A DNA stretch of 7,385 nucleotides from Anaerolineales bacterium UBA6663 (GCA_002455335.1 DKKP01000348.1:7104-14488); one strand, 5' to 3'. Positions 1 to 5,994 are shown, numbered from the stretch's first letter. Program-made: numbers and translations. Notes: a model not told the origin generated them from the letters alone.

Positions 1-951
1 ATGCTGGACATGGGCTTCATCCCCGACATCGAGCGCATCTGCGAGATGATCCCCTTCACCCGCCAGACGCTCTTCTTCTCGGCCACCATGCCGCCCGAGA
101 TCACCAAGCTGACGGAAAAATTCCTCCACGCGCCGGTTCGCGTCGAGGTCGCCAAGGCCGCCTCGACGGCCTCCAGCATAACCCAGCGGCTGGTCAAGTC
201 GGGCCCGAAGCCCTGGGACAAGCGCGACGTGCTGCGCCGGCTGATGCGCGAAGAGGACGCCGGCCTCAAGAACGCGATCATCTTCTGCAACCGCAAGGTG
301 GAAGTGTCGGAACTGTTCCGCTCGCTGCTCAAGTACGACTTCAACGTCGGCGCGCTGCACGGCGACATGGACCAGCGCGCCCGCATGGCGATGCTGGCGA
401 ACTTCCGCGATGGCAAGCTGAAGCTGCTCGTGGCGTCCGACGTCGCGGCGCGCGGCCTCGACATTCCCGATGTCAGCCACGTCTTCAACTACGACGTGCC
501 CATCCACGCCGAGGACTATGTCCACCGCATCGGCCGCACGGGCCGCGCCGGAAGAACGGGCGAAGCCTTTACGCTCGTCGCCTCCATGGACAAGAAATCG
601 CTCGACGCCATTGAAAAGCTGATTGGTCAGAAGATCGAATGGCAGGGCGGCGATCTCCCCGCCGCCGAAGTAGAGGCTGCGGACGCGGACGAGCCTCGTA
701 ATGCCGAAAGGCGCGACGACAAGCGTCGCGGCCGCAGAGGCGGCAGAGGACGCCGCCCAGAGAAGCAGGCCGCTGCCCCGGCAGCCGAAACAGCAGAGCC
801 GCAGTCACAACCGGTCGCTGCCCCGAAACCCTCCCGTCCCGCTCCCAAGGAGCGTCCGAAGCGCGAAGGCGGTATCTCGGACGACGCCGCGCAGTTGCCC
901 GCATTTCTCCTGCGGCCGGTCGCGCTCAAACGCCGGGAAACCGCGAGCTAG
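1..951 (+). CDS. rhlE: DEAD-box RNA helicase, RhlE type (C-terminal part, 5' truncated)
   Basis: ATP-dependent RNA helicase that remodels structured RNA (ribosome assembly, mRNA decay, cold adaptation in the family). Only the last 316 residues are present. The first residues (MLDMGFIPDIERI) are those that normally follow the DEADR motif II, so the Met at base 1 is internal and the true start lies off the left edge. Visible in order: motif III SAT (27-29), motif IV AIIFCNRK (92-99), motif V with ASDVAARGLD (145-154), and motif VI HRIGRTGR (175-182). The core ends near residue 215. After it comes a low-complexity tail with an RRGRRGGRGRR cluster (about 242-252), an Ala/Pro/Lys stretch, and a terminal PAFLLRPVALKR segment. 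Such basic tails bind RNA non-specifically in this family. The body is very like E. coli RhlE, but other DEAD subfamilies cannot be excluded without the N-terminal half. The gene ends with TAG at 949-951. No T-rich terminator follows, only a hairpin. Confidence 0.93.
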   Translation: MLDMGFIPDIERICEMIPFTRQTLFFSATMPPEITKLTEKFLHAPVRVEVAKAASTASSITQRLVKSGPKPWDKRDVLRRLMREEDAGLKNAIIFCNRKVEVSELFRSLLKYDFNVGALHGDMDQRARMAMLANFRDGKLKLLVASDVAARGLDIPDVSHVFNYDVPIHAEDYVHRIGRTGRAGRTGEAFTLVASMDKKSLDAIEKLIGQKIEWQGGDLPAAEVEAADADEPRNAERRDDKRRGRRGGRGRRPEKQAAAPAAETAEPQSQPVAAPKPSRPAPKERPKREGGISDDAAQLPAFLLRPVALKRRETAS

Positions 952-969
952 CTTCAGCACCAACGAGTT

Positions 970-1006
970 CCATCGGTGGCACGGTTTACCTGCCGTTCAC
1001 CAATGG
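970..1006 (+). other. Imperfect hairpin 19 bases after the helicase stop
   Basis: The left arm (970-985) pairs with the right arm (992-1006): CCAT/ATGG, one mismatch, GGTG/CACC, a G-U pair, one bulged C (980), then ACGG/CCGT. The loop is about 6-8 bases. There is no run of T on either side, so it is not a canonical intrinsic terminator for either strand. It could protect the 3' end of the helicase mRNA, mark an RNA-processing site, or be a protein-binding dyad in the promoter region of the next gene. It is seen directly; the role is unknown. Confidence 0.5.
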
Positions 1007-1029
1007 AACTTAAGGTACCGCCATACGGT
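1005..1029 (+). promoter_or_regulatory. Weak candidate EcfG (general stress) promoter
   Basis: GGAAC (1005-1009) and CGGT (1026-1029) are separated by 16 bases. The alphaproteobacterial EcfG consensus is GGAAC, 16-17 bases, CGTT, so the -35 box is perfect and the -10 box matches at 3 of 4 positions. It points toward the diguanylate cyclase, about 55 bases upstream of its start. A match this short can arise by chance. No convincing sigma-70 promoter was seen in the gap. Confidence 0.25.
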
Positions 1030-1037
1030 CGCAAGGA

Positions 1038-1049
1038 CTGCGGCCGCAG
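1038..1049. repeat. Perfect 12-bp palindrome CTGCGGCCGCAG
   Basis: The 12 bases equal their own reverse complement. The site lies in the leader of the GGDEF gene, between the candidate promoter and the start codon. It might be an operator, but it is entirely G/C-rich in a G/C-rich genome, so chance is a serious alternative. Confidence 0.3.
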
Positions 1050-1083
1050 GGCGCGCTGCCGCATGCCGGAGCGCGAAAGGCGT

Positions 1084-2136
1084 ATGAAGAACGATCCGGA
1101 CTTCGAACGGACGACCGGCCTTGCCGATTCCGCATTAGAGCGCATTAAGGCTCTTGGCGTTTGCGCCTCCCCCCACAATTTCGAAATCTGGTACACCTAC
1201 GGCTCCGGCCAGAACGCTGCGCTCAATACCGCGATCAACAACATGTTGAATCAGCAGGGCACGCTTACCCAGACGCAGCACGAAGAAATCTATCTCAAGT
1301 ATTTCTCGGCAGCCGAGATCGGCGAGCGGATCGACAAGGTCGGCACCCAGATGGCCGGCGAGATCGAGCAGGTCATGGCCATGATCAGCGCAGCCATCGG
1401 CAGCGCGGACGATTATTCCCGGTCGCTGGCAGGTGCGAGCGCCGGCATGACCCAAGACGCCGACCGCGAGCATGTCCGCATCATCGTGGAATCGTTGATC
1501 TTGGCGACCCGCGAAGTTGAAAACAAGAATCACGAGATGCAGCAGCGGCTCACGGACTCCCGGCAGGAGATCCGTCAGCTTCAGGAAAATCTCGAGGTCG
1601 TCCGGACCGAATCCCTCACCGATCCTCTGACGACGCTGGCGAACCGCAAGTTCTTCGACAACGCGATCGAGCGGCTGATGCGCGAAGCGAGCGCCACGCA
1701 CGAGCCGCTCGCCGTCATCCTCACCGATATCGATCACTTCAAGAAATTCAACGACACCTACGGCCATCTTACCGGCGACCAGGTGCTGCGCCTCGTGGCG
1801 CAGTCCATGAAGCACAACGTGAAGGGCCAGGACGTCGCGGCGCGTTACGGCGGCGAGGAATTCGCGGTCGTGCTGCCAAAGACCACGCTTGCTTCCGCCG
1901 TGACGTTCGCCGACCACATTCGCCGCGCGGTGCAGAGCAAAGAGCTGATGCGCCGCTCGACCGGTGAAACGCTCGGCCGCGTCACGATCTCCCTTGGCGT
2001 CTCCACCTGGCGGCCGGGCGACGACGTCGGCTCGCTGATCGGGCGCGCGGATTCCTGCCTCTATGCAGCGAAGGCTGCGGGGCGCAATTGCGTGATTGCA
2101 GAGACCGCGCTCGAAACCCGTAGCAAGGTCGCCTAG
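1084..2136 (+). CDS. Cytosolic GGDEF diguanylate cyclase
   Basis: Predicted to make cyclic di-GMP from two GTP and so influence motility, attachment or the cell cycle. The protein is 350 residues. Residues 1-120 are an alpha-helical N-terminal region (HNFEIWYTYGSG at 31-42) that I recognise only as common in alphaproteobacterial GGDEF proteins; it is probably sensory or for dimerisation. About 130-175 is a likely coiled-coil linker. The GGDEF domain spans about 177-340: D215 (metal), N223 and D232 (guanine contacts), and the active-site loop GGEEF at 256-260. The inhibitory I-site position reads KGQD (247-250) instead of RxxD. There is no signal peptide, membrane segment or EAL domain. The start at 1084 is chosen because GAAAGG (1075-1080) precedes it, although the spacing is short. 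An in-frame ATG at 1063 would add 7 residues. The reading frame stays open to a GTG at 976, but that would run through the hairpin region. The gene ends in an intrinsic terminator. Confidence 0.93.
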   Translation: MKNDPDFERTTGLADSALERIKALGVCASPHNFEIWYTYGSGQNAALNTAINNMLNQQGTLTQTQHEEIYLKYFSAAEIGERIDKVGTQMAGEIEQVMAMISAAIGSADDYSRSLAGASAGMTQDADREHVRIIVESLILATREVENKNHEMQQRLTDSRQEIRQLQENLEVVRTESLTDPLTTLANRKFFDNAIERLMREASATHEPLAVILTDIDHFKKFNDTYGHLTGDQVLRLVAQSMKHNVKGQDVAARYGGEEFAVVLPKTTLASAVTFADHIRRAVQSKELMRRSTGETLGRVTISLGVSTWRPGDDVGSLIGRADSCLYAAKAAGRNCVIAETALETRSKVA

Positions 2137-2558
2137 CGCGGCGTTGTCTTGCTCACGCGGACGTTTCGAGGCCCCTTTTTCGGGGCCTTTTTCGTGCCCG
2201 CCTTCCCGGCAGCCGAAGACTTCGGCTTCTTGTTGCCAGCTGCGCGTATCGCTGCGCCATAGGCGTCGCGGGCAAAGGCCGCAAACTCGTCCGCCTCGTC
2301 GTAGAGGCGTTCGGGAAGCTTCCAATAAGACAAGGCGATTTCCCGGCCCCGCGCGCGATACAGGAACGGCTCGGAGTTTTCGGCGGCTAACTTCGGGATC
2401 GTAAGATCGTCCGCTTTCAGGAACAGTTCTCCATCCTGCTCGAGCGCGAACATCATGCCGTCGGCAAACACGCCATGGCCGCCGAACATGCGGCGGACGC
2501 TTACAACACCAAATTGGGAGAAGAGTTCGCGAATGGCTTCGGGATCGTCGAAGGCCAC
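2133..2558 (-). CDS. TfoX N-terminal-domain protein with basic tail
   Basis: A 141-residue protein. Residues 10-103 match the TfoX_N fold: RRMFGGHGVFADGMMFAL (22-39), then ELFLKAD (44-50) and a YWKLPERL segment (78-85). E. coli TfoX/Sxy is a competence and CRP co-regulator with an additional C-terminal domain. That domain is absent here, so the competence role should not be carried over, and single-domain members have no settled function. Residues 108-141 are Lys/Ala/Pro/Arg-rich and look disordered, possibly binding nucleic acid. The start is GTG at 2558. Upstream in frame there is only a CTG before a stop, so no better start exists, and the ribosome site is weak (AGGG about 12 bases upstream). 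It follows sufA by 13 bases and is probably the last gene of the suf transcript. Its stop overlaps the convergent GGDEF stop by 4 bases. Confidence 0.85.
   Translation of the reverse strand: MAFDDPEAIRELFSQFGVVSVRRMFGGHGVFADGMMFALEQDGELFLKADDLTIPKLAAENSEPFLYRARGREIALSYWKLPERLYDEADEFAAFARDAYGAAIRAAGNKKPKSSAAGKAGTKKAPKKGPRNVRVSKTTPR
2169..2192 (+). terminator. Intrinsic terminator of the GGDEF gene, inside the opposing tfoX-like CDS
   Basis: A 7-bp stem AGGCCCC (2169-2175) / GGGGCCT (2182-2188) with a 6-base loop TTTTTC is followed by a T run ending at 2192. It begins 33 bases after the TAG at 2134-2136. Read on the - strand, the A run precedes the stem and no T run follows, so it should stop only + strand transcription. 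The same bases encode part of the Lys/Pro-rich tail of the TfoX-like protein. Confidence 0.88.
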
Positions 2559-2571
2559 GCGCAGCGCGGCC

Positions 2572-2949
2572 CTAGTTCACGGCTTCGGGTTTGGCCGGCG
2601 TGATCGAAACGGATTCGCCGCAACCGCAAGCCGAGGTCTCGTTCGGGTTCTTGAACACGAACTTCTGGGACATCTTGTCGACCGAGAAATCCATGGTGGT
2701 GCCGAGCAGGAACAGAACGGCCTTCGGGTCGATCAGCACCCGCACGCCCTGCGTATCGATCACCTCATCGCCTCGCGCGATCGTATCGGCGAGTTCCATG
2801 GTATAGGACATGCCAGCGCAGCCGCCGTTCTTCACGCCGACGCGCACCCCCGCGACCGGCTTGTCCGCGCGCGCGATCAGTTCGCGAACGCGGCTCGCGG
2901 CGGCTTCGGTCACGTTCATGACGGCGGGTCTCGGACGCGGTGCGTTCAT
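2572..2949 (-). CDS. sufA: A-type Fe-S cluster carrier SufA (HesB/IscA family)
   Basis: Accepts Fe-S clusters from the SufBCD scaffold and passes them to apoproteins. The protein is 125 residues, usual for the family. The three conserved cluster-ligand cysteines are present: C44 in GGCAGMSY, and C108 and C110 in the ACGCGES motif. The C-terminal extension SITPAKPEAVN is unremarkable. The ATG at 2949 is chosen as the first in-frame start after a TAG. A second ATG at 2919 (residue 11) also lies before the conserved core, which begins with MNVTEAA, and neither has a strong ribosome site. An AGAGGA sits 17 bases upstream of the first ATG, rather far for direct use. The 45-base gap to sufT contains a perfect 6-2-6 dyad. 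Position in the suf cluster supports SufA over a stand-alone ErpA/IscA. Confidence 0.95.
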   Translation of the reverse strand: MNAPRPRPAVMNVTEAAASRVRELIARADKPVAGVRVGVKNGGCAGMSYTMELADTIARGDEVIDTQGVRVLIDPKAVLFLLGTTMDFSVDKMSQKFVFKNPNETSACGCGESVSITPAKPEAVN

Positions 2950-2973
2950 GGTTCTGCTCTAACACGGTCCTCT

Positions 2974-2987
2974 TTAGTGAACACTAA
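2974..2987. promoter_or_regulatory. Inverted repeat TTAGTG-AA-CACTAA between sufT and sufA
   Basis: Perfect 6-bp arms surround a 2-base centre, 25 bases upstream of the sufA ATG and 7 bases after the sufT stop. It is A/T-rich in an otherwise G/C-rich region. The 2-base centre is too small for a stable RNA loop, so a DNA-binding site for a dimeric regulator is more likely than a hairpin. I cannot assign it to a known box: it is not a clear match to the RirA, Irr or IscR motifs as I know them. Confidence 0.4.
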
Positions 2988-2994
2988 GATGGGG

Positions 2995-3375
2995 TCACCA
3001 GAGGTTCAGCGCAACCCGGGCATCCTCGGACATCCGGCTCTGGTCCCACGGCGGATCGAACACGACCTTCACCTTCACCGGCCCCACGCCTTGCACGGAA
3101 GAAACGGCATTCTCGACCATTCCGGGCAATTCCACGGCCGCCGGGCAATTCGGCGAGGTCAGCGTCATATCGACGGCAACCTGCCGGTCGTCGGCAATAT
3201 CGACCTTGTAGATCAGGCCGAGCTCATAAATATCGACCGGAATTTCCGGGTCATAGACAGTCTTCAGGGCGCCGACGATATCGTCGGTCAGACGCGCGAG
3301 TTCTTCGGCAGGAATCGCCGACTGGATCGCGGGGGCGTTCGGGGTCGCCTCGGCCGGTTTTGCTTCTTCGCTCAT
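2995..3375 (-). CDS. sufT: SufT, DUF59/MIP18-family Fe-S maturation factor
   Basis: Auxiliary Fe-S protein acting in cluster maturation or delivery alongside the SUF machinery; its exact chemistry is less settled than that of SufBCD. The protein is 126 residues. An Ala/Pro-rich leader (1-22) is followed by the DUF59 domain (about 27-105), with the diagnostic YDPEIPVDIYELGLIY (41-56) and the conserved Cys77 in LTSPNCPAA. The C-terminus (FDPPWDQSRMSEDARVALNLW, 106-126) is the typical SUF-linked form, which separates it from the phenylacetate protein PaaD. The start ATG at 3375 is preceded by AGAAAGAAG, a modest ribosome site. The 44-base gap to sufS contains a small hairpin. Confidence 0.94.
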   Translation of the reverse strand: MSEEAKPAEATPNAPAIQSAIPAEELARLTDDIVGALKTVYDPEIPVDIYELGLIYKVDIADDRQVAVDMTLTSPNCPAAVELPGMVENAVSSVQGVGPVKVKVVFDPPWDQSRMSEDARVALNLW

Positions 3376-3397
3376 GACTTCTTTCTACACCAAAAGG

Positions 3398-3417
3398 CGG
3401 CGCTTATGCGAACGCCG
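3398..3417 (-). other. Small hairpin with short U-tract between sufS and sufT
   Basis: On the - strand, CGGCGT pairs with GCGCCG (5 Watson-Crick pairs plus one T-G) around an 8-base loop. CCTTTTGG follows immediately. It begins 2 bases after the sufS stop. The short stem and the interrupted tract of four T suggest at most a leaky terminator, or an RNA-processing or 3'-end-stabilising element between sufS and sufT. The strength is not computed here. Confidence 0.35.
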
Positions 3418-3419
3418 TT

Positions 3420-4661
3420 TCAGGCAAACATCTCCTGCGCTTTTAGAAGAGCTTCAGAGAGCGCATCAATCTCGGCGGTCGTATTGTAGAGCGCGAAGGA
3501 AGCCCGGCAGGTCGCGGTGCAGCCGAAGCGCTTCAAAAGCGGGATCGCGCAATGCGTCCCCGCGCGGACCGCGACGCCATAGCGATCAATCACGGTCGCC
3601 ACGTCATGGGGATGGGCATTCGCCATGGCAAAGGAAAGGATGGCGCCCTTCTCTCTGGCTTTGCCGTAAAACTGCAGGCTGTTGATCCGTGACAGCTTTT
3701 CCGTCGCATAATCAAGCAGCATCTTTTCGTGTGCGGTGATGTTCGCGTGGCCGAGCGCCTGCACATAGTCGATCGCAGCACCCAGTCCCACGGCCGGGAC
3801 GATCGCGGGTGTGCCGGCCTCGAACTTGTGCGGCGGCTCGCCGTAGGTGACGGTTTCTTCCGTCACTTCGCGGATCATCTCGCCGCCACCGAGGAACGGC
3901 GGCAAACGATCGAGCCACTCCCGCTTGGCGTATAGCGCGCCGATACCCGACGGCCCGTAGAGCTTGTGGCCCGTGAAGACGTAGAAGTCGCAGTCGAGAT
4001 CCTGCACATCCGGCGTCAGATGAACGGCGCCCTGACTGCCATCGACGAGCACCGGAATGCCGCGCGCATGCGCGATCCGCACGACCTCTTTCACCGGAAC
4101 GATAGTGCCGAGCGCATTCGACATCTGCGTGATCGCGACGATCTTGGTGCGCTTGGTCAGAAGCTTCTCGAACTCGTCGAGAAGAAAGTTGCCATTCTCA
4201 TCGACGGGCGCCCACTTGATCACCGCGCCTTTGCGCTCGCGATGATAATGCCAGGGCACAATGTTGGAGTGATGCTCCATGATCGAGAGCACGATCTCGT
4301 CGCCCTCGCCGATCTCCGCGAGGCCGAAAGAACTCGCGACAAGGTTCAGCGCTTCGGTCGCGTTCTTCACGAAGATAATTTCGGACGTCGACTTCGCGTT
4401 CAGAAATCCGCGCACTTTCTCGCGCGCGCCTTCATAGGCCTCGGTCGCGGCATTCGCGAGAAAATGAAGCCCGCGGTGCACGTTGGCATATTCATGCTCG
4501 TAGGCATGACGCATGCGGTCGAGCACCTGGCGCGGCTTCTGCGCGGAGTCCGCGTTGTCGAGATAGACGAGCTTCTTGCCATAGACTTCCTTCGACAGGA
4601 TCGGGAAGTCCGCGCGCACCTTCTCGATATCGAAGGGAGCGACTTTGGCAGGCGCGTTCAC
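3420..4661 (-). CDS. sufS: Cysteine desulfurase SufS (type II, PLP-dependent)
   Basis: Takes sulfur from L-cysteine, leaving alanine and an enzyme persulfide that feeds the SufBCD scaffold, normally through SufE or SufU. From GTG 4661 the protein is 413 residues, in the usual SufS range. Visible: the PLP-stacking region MEHHSNIVPW (residues 128-137), the Schiff-base lysine K233 in FTGHKLYGPSG, and the catalytic cysteine C371 in RAGTHCAIPLL, followed by the conserved CRASFALYNT (from C385). The usual NAAS motif after the first strand reads NADS, placing Asp38 where Ala is expected. The GTG at 4661 is chosen because it overlaps the sufD stop as GTGA, giving translational coupling, and is preceded by GAAAGAAG. 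A second GTG at 4685 would add 8 unlikely residues (MAWRKKCK). No sulfur acceptor gene is in the window. Confidence 0.96.
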   Translation of the reverse strand: MNAPAKVAPFDIEKVRADFPILSKEVYGKKLVYLDNADSAQKPRQVLDRMRHAYEHEYANVHRGLHFLANAATEAYEGAREKVRGFLNAKSTSEIIFVKNATEALNLVASSFGLAEIGEGDEIVLSIMEHHSNIVPWHYHRERKGAVIKWAPVDENGNFLLDEFEKLLTKRTKIVAITQMSNALGTIVPVKEVVRIAHARGIPVLVDGSQGAVHLTPDVQDLDCDFYVFTGHKLYGPSGIGALYAKREWLDRLPPFLGGGEMIREVTEETVTYGEPPHKFEAGTPAIVPAVGLGAAIDYVQALGHANITAHEKMLLDYATEKLSRINSLQFYGKAREKGAILSFAMANAHPHDVATVIDRYGVAVRAGTHCAIPLLKRFGCTATCRASFALYNTTAEIDALSEALLKAQEMFA

Positions 4662-5980
4662 TTTACACTTCTTTCGCCAAGCCACTTGGCCGCGCGCGCC
4701 ATCACCGATTCCTGAATCTTCTCATTCTGGATCGTCTCGATGGCCTCGCCGAAGAACGACTGGATCAACAGGCTCTCGGCTTCCTTCTTCGGGATGCCGC
4801 GGGCACGCAGGTAGAACATGAGATCGTCGTCGAGCGCGCCGGTGGTCGCGCCGTGGGCGCATTGCACGTCGTCCGCGAAAATCTCGAGTTCCGGCTTATT
4901 GTCCATCTCTGCGTTCTCGCCGAGCAAGAGCGAGGCCGACATCATACGGCCATCGGTCTTCTGCGCGTCGGGCCGCACGATAATGAGCCCCTGAAAAACG
5001 CCGCGGGTTTCATCGTCGAGCACGGTCTTGAACAACTCGCGGCTCTCGCCGCCCGGCAACGCATGATCGACTTCCAGCGTGACGTCGGCATGTTGCTTGC
5101 CGCGAAGCAACGTCGCACCCGCGATCAGCGCGCGCGCGTCCTTGCCTGCGTAGGCAAACGGCACGGTGTGCCGGGAGACTGCAGCGCCCGTGGTCAGCGC
5201 AAACGAGCGGAAACGGCTCTCCTCGCCGATCGCGCCGATCATCATGGACAGATGGATCGCCTTGTCGCCTTCCGCCTGTACCCGCACGATATCGAGTTCG
5301 GCATCGTCGGCGAGCGACAACTGAAGAACGGTATTGGTCTGGTAAGCGACCGCATCCGGGCCGGTGTGCGACTGCACGATGGTCGCCTGCGCCTTTGTAC
5401 CGACGGTGACGAGCGCGCGGCCGAACACGCTGACCGGCGCCGTCCCGGTTACGACATGGCGAATGTGGATCGGCTTGGCGATCTGCGCGCCGGGCGCAAC
5501 CTCGATCACGACGCCTTCGTTCAGCGCCGCGGTATTGAGCGCGAAGACTGCGTCATACTTGTTCGGGTTGATCTTCGCGAGGAGTGCCGCCACGTCCGCG
5601 CTACGCTTCAACGCATCGCCCAGCGTCCGGATCGAGAGCCCCTTCTCGATCGCCTCGAGATCGGACAGTTCCGCAACGAAAGCACCATTGACGAAGGTGA
5701 TTTCGCGCGCGCCGATCTTCGCGAGCACGGCTGATTTTTTCGCTTCGGCAATTGCGGCCTTGTCCGCGCCTCGCGCCAGCGGAGGCATCTCGCGGATCAG
5801 CGCGCGAAGGTCGGTGTATTTCCATTCTTCGACGCGGCGGTGGGGCAAACCCTTTTCGGTGAAAAGGCGCAAGGCCTTCTCGCGCAATGCGCGAACCGGC
5901 TCATTCGCGGGCAGCGCGGACAGCGCATCCGTGTACGCCATTTCGGCGGCCGTTCGCATGATTTTGACTTCAGCGTTCAC
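4658..5980 (-). CDS. sufD: Fe-S scaffold subunit SufD
   Basis: Partner of SufB in the SufBC2D complex, where it supports cluster assembly and iron entry. The protein is 440 residues, full length for the family. The N-terminal helical part contains RRVEEWKYTDLRAL (48-61), typical of SufD. The beta-helix core runs from about 140 to 370. The SufBD C-terminal motif is DVQCAHGATTGALDDDLMFYLRARGI (371-396), with C374 and H376 at the positions of E. coli Cys358 and His360; the histidine is implicated in cluster assembly. The start is GTG at 5980, supported by GAAGGA at 5989-5994, 8 bases away. The next in-frame ATG (5959) lacks this. It follows sufC by 12 bases and its stop overlaps the sufS GTG by 4. 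Confidence 0.96.
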   Translation of the reverse strand: MNAEVKIMRTAAEMAYTDALSALPANEPVRALREKALRLFTEKGLPHRRVEEWKYTDLRALIREMPPLARGADKAAIAEAKKSAVLAKIGAREITFVNGAFVAELSDLEAIEKGLSIRTLGDALKRSADVAALLAKINPNKYDAVFALNTAALNEGVVIEVAPGAQIAKPIHIRHVVTGTAPVSVFGRALVTVGTKAQATIVQSHTGPDAVAYQTNTVLQLSLADDAELDIVRVQAEGDKAIHLSMMIGAIGEESRFRSFALTTGAAVSRHTVPFAYAGKDARALIAGATLLRGKQHADVTLEVDHALPGGESRELFKTVLDDETRGVFQGLIIVRPDAQKTDGRMMSASLLLGENAEMDNKPELEIFADDVQCAHGATTGALDDDLMFYLRARGIPKKEAESLLIQSFFGEAIETIQNEKIQESVMARAAKWLGERSVK

Positions 5981-5988
5981 TTCGAAAA

Positions 5989-5994
5989 TCCTTC
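5989..5994 (-). promoter_or_regulatory. Ribosome binding site GAAGGA fixing the sufD GTG start
   Basis: On the - strand GAAGGA lies 8 bases before GTG 5980 and overlaps the sufC TGA stop. The spacing is near ideal, so sufD very likely starts at the GTG and not at the ATG 21 bases further in. Overlap with the sufC stop would also favour re-initiation. Confidence 0.75.

Noticed and set aside
976..1083. N-terminal extension of the GGDEF gene from GTG 976
   Set aside because: It would translate through the hairpin and leader, the residues look non-coding (Arg/Cys/Pro-rich), and a ribosome site is present just before ATG 1084.
1135..2325. 396-codon open frame on the - strand antisense to the GGDEF gene
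   Set aside because: It is a shadow of GC-rich codon bias: the opposite strand encodes a clear GGDEF domain, and the frame also runs through the terminator and the tfoX-like gene with no recognisable domain.
2765..2965. 66-codon - strand frame starting at GTG 2965 just after AGAGGA
   Set aside because: It is out of frame with sufA, the product is Arg-rich with no family, and AGAGGA is only two bases from the GTG, too close to work well.
2995..3375. Reading sufT as phenylacetate protein PaaD
   Set aside because: The gene sits within suf and has the short SUF-type C-terminus, and no paa genes are nearby.
2455..3489. 344-codon open frame on the + strand across tfoX-like, sufA and sufT
   Set aside because: It lies antisense to three well-supported genes, and its His/Arg/Asp-rich translation resembles no family.
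3510..3560. Extra cysteine (C381) between the catalytic C371 and conserved C385 of SufS as a possible metal site
   Set aside because: C371 and C385 are normal family positions, and one additional cysteine is weak evidence for a new site.
4853..5734. 293-codon and other long + strand frames over sufD, sufS and sufC
   Set aside because: These are antisense shadows of conserved suf genes, with biased composition and no family resemblance.
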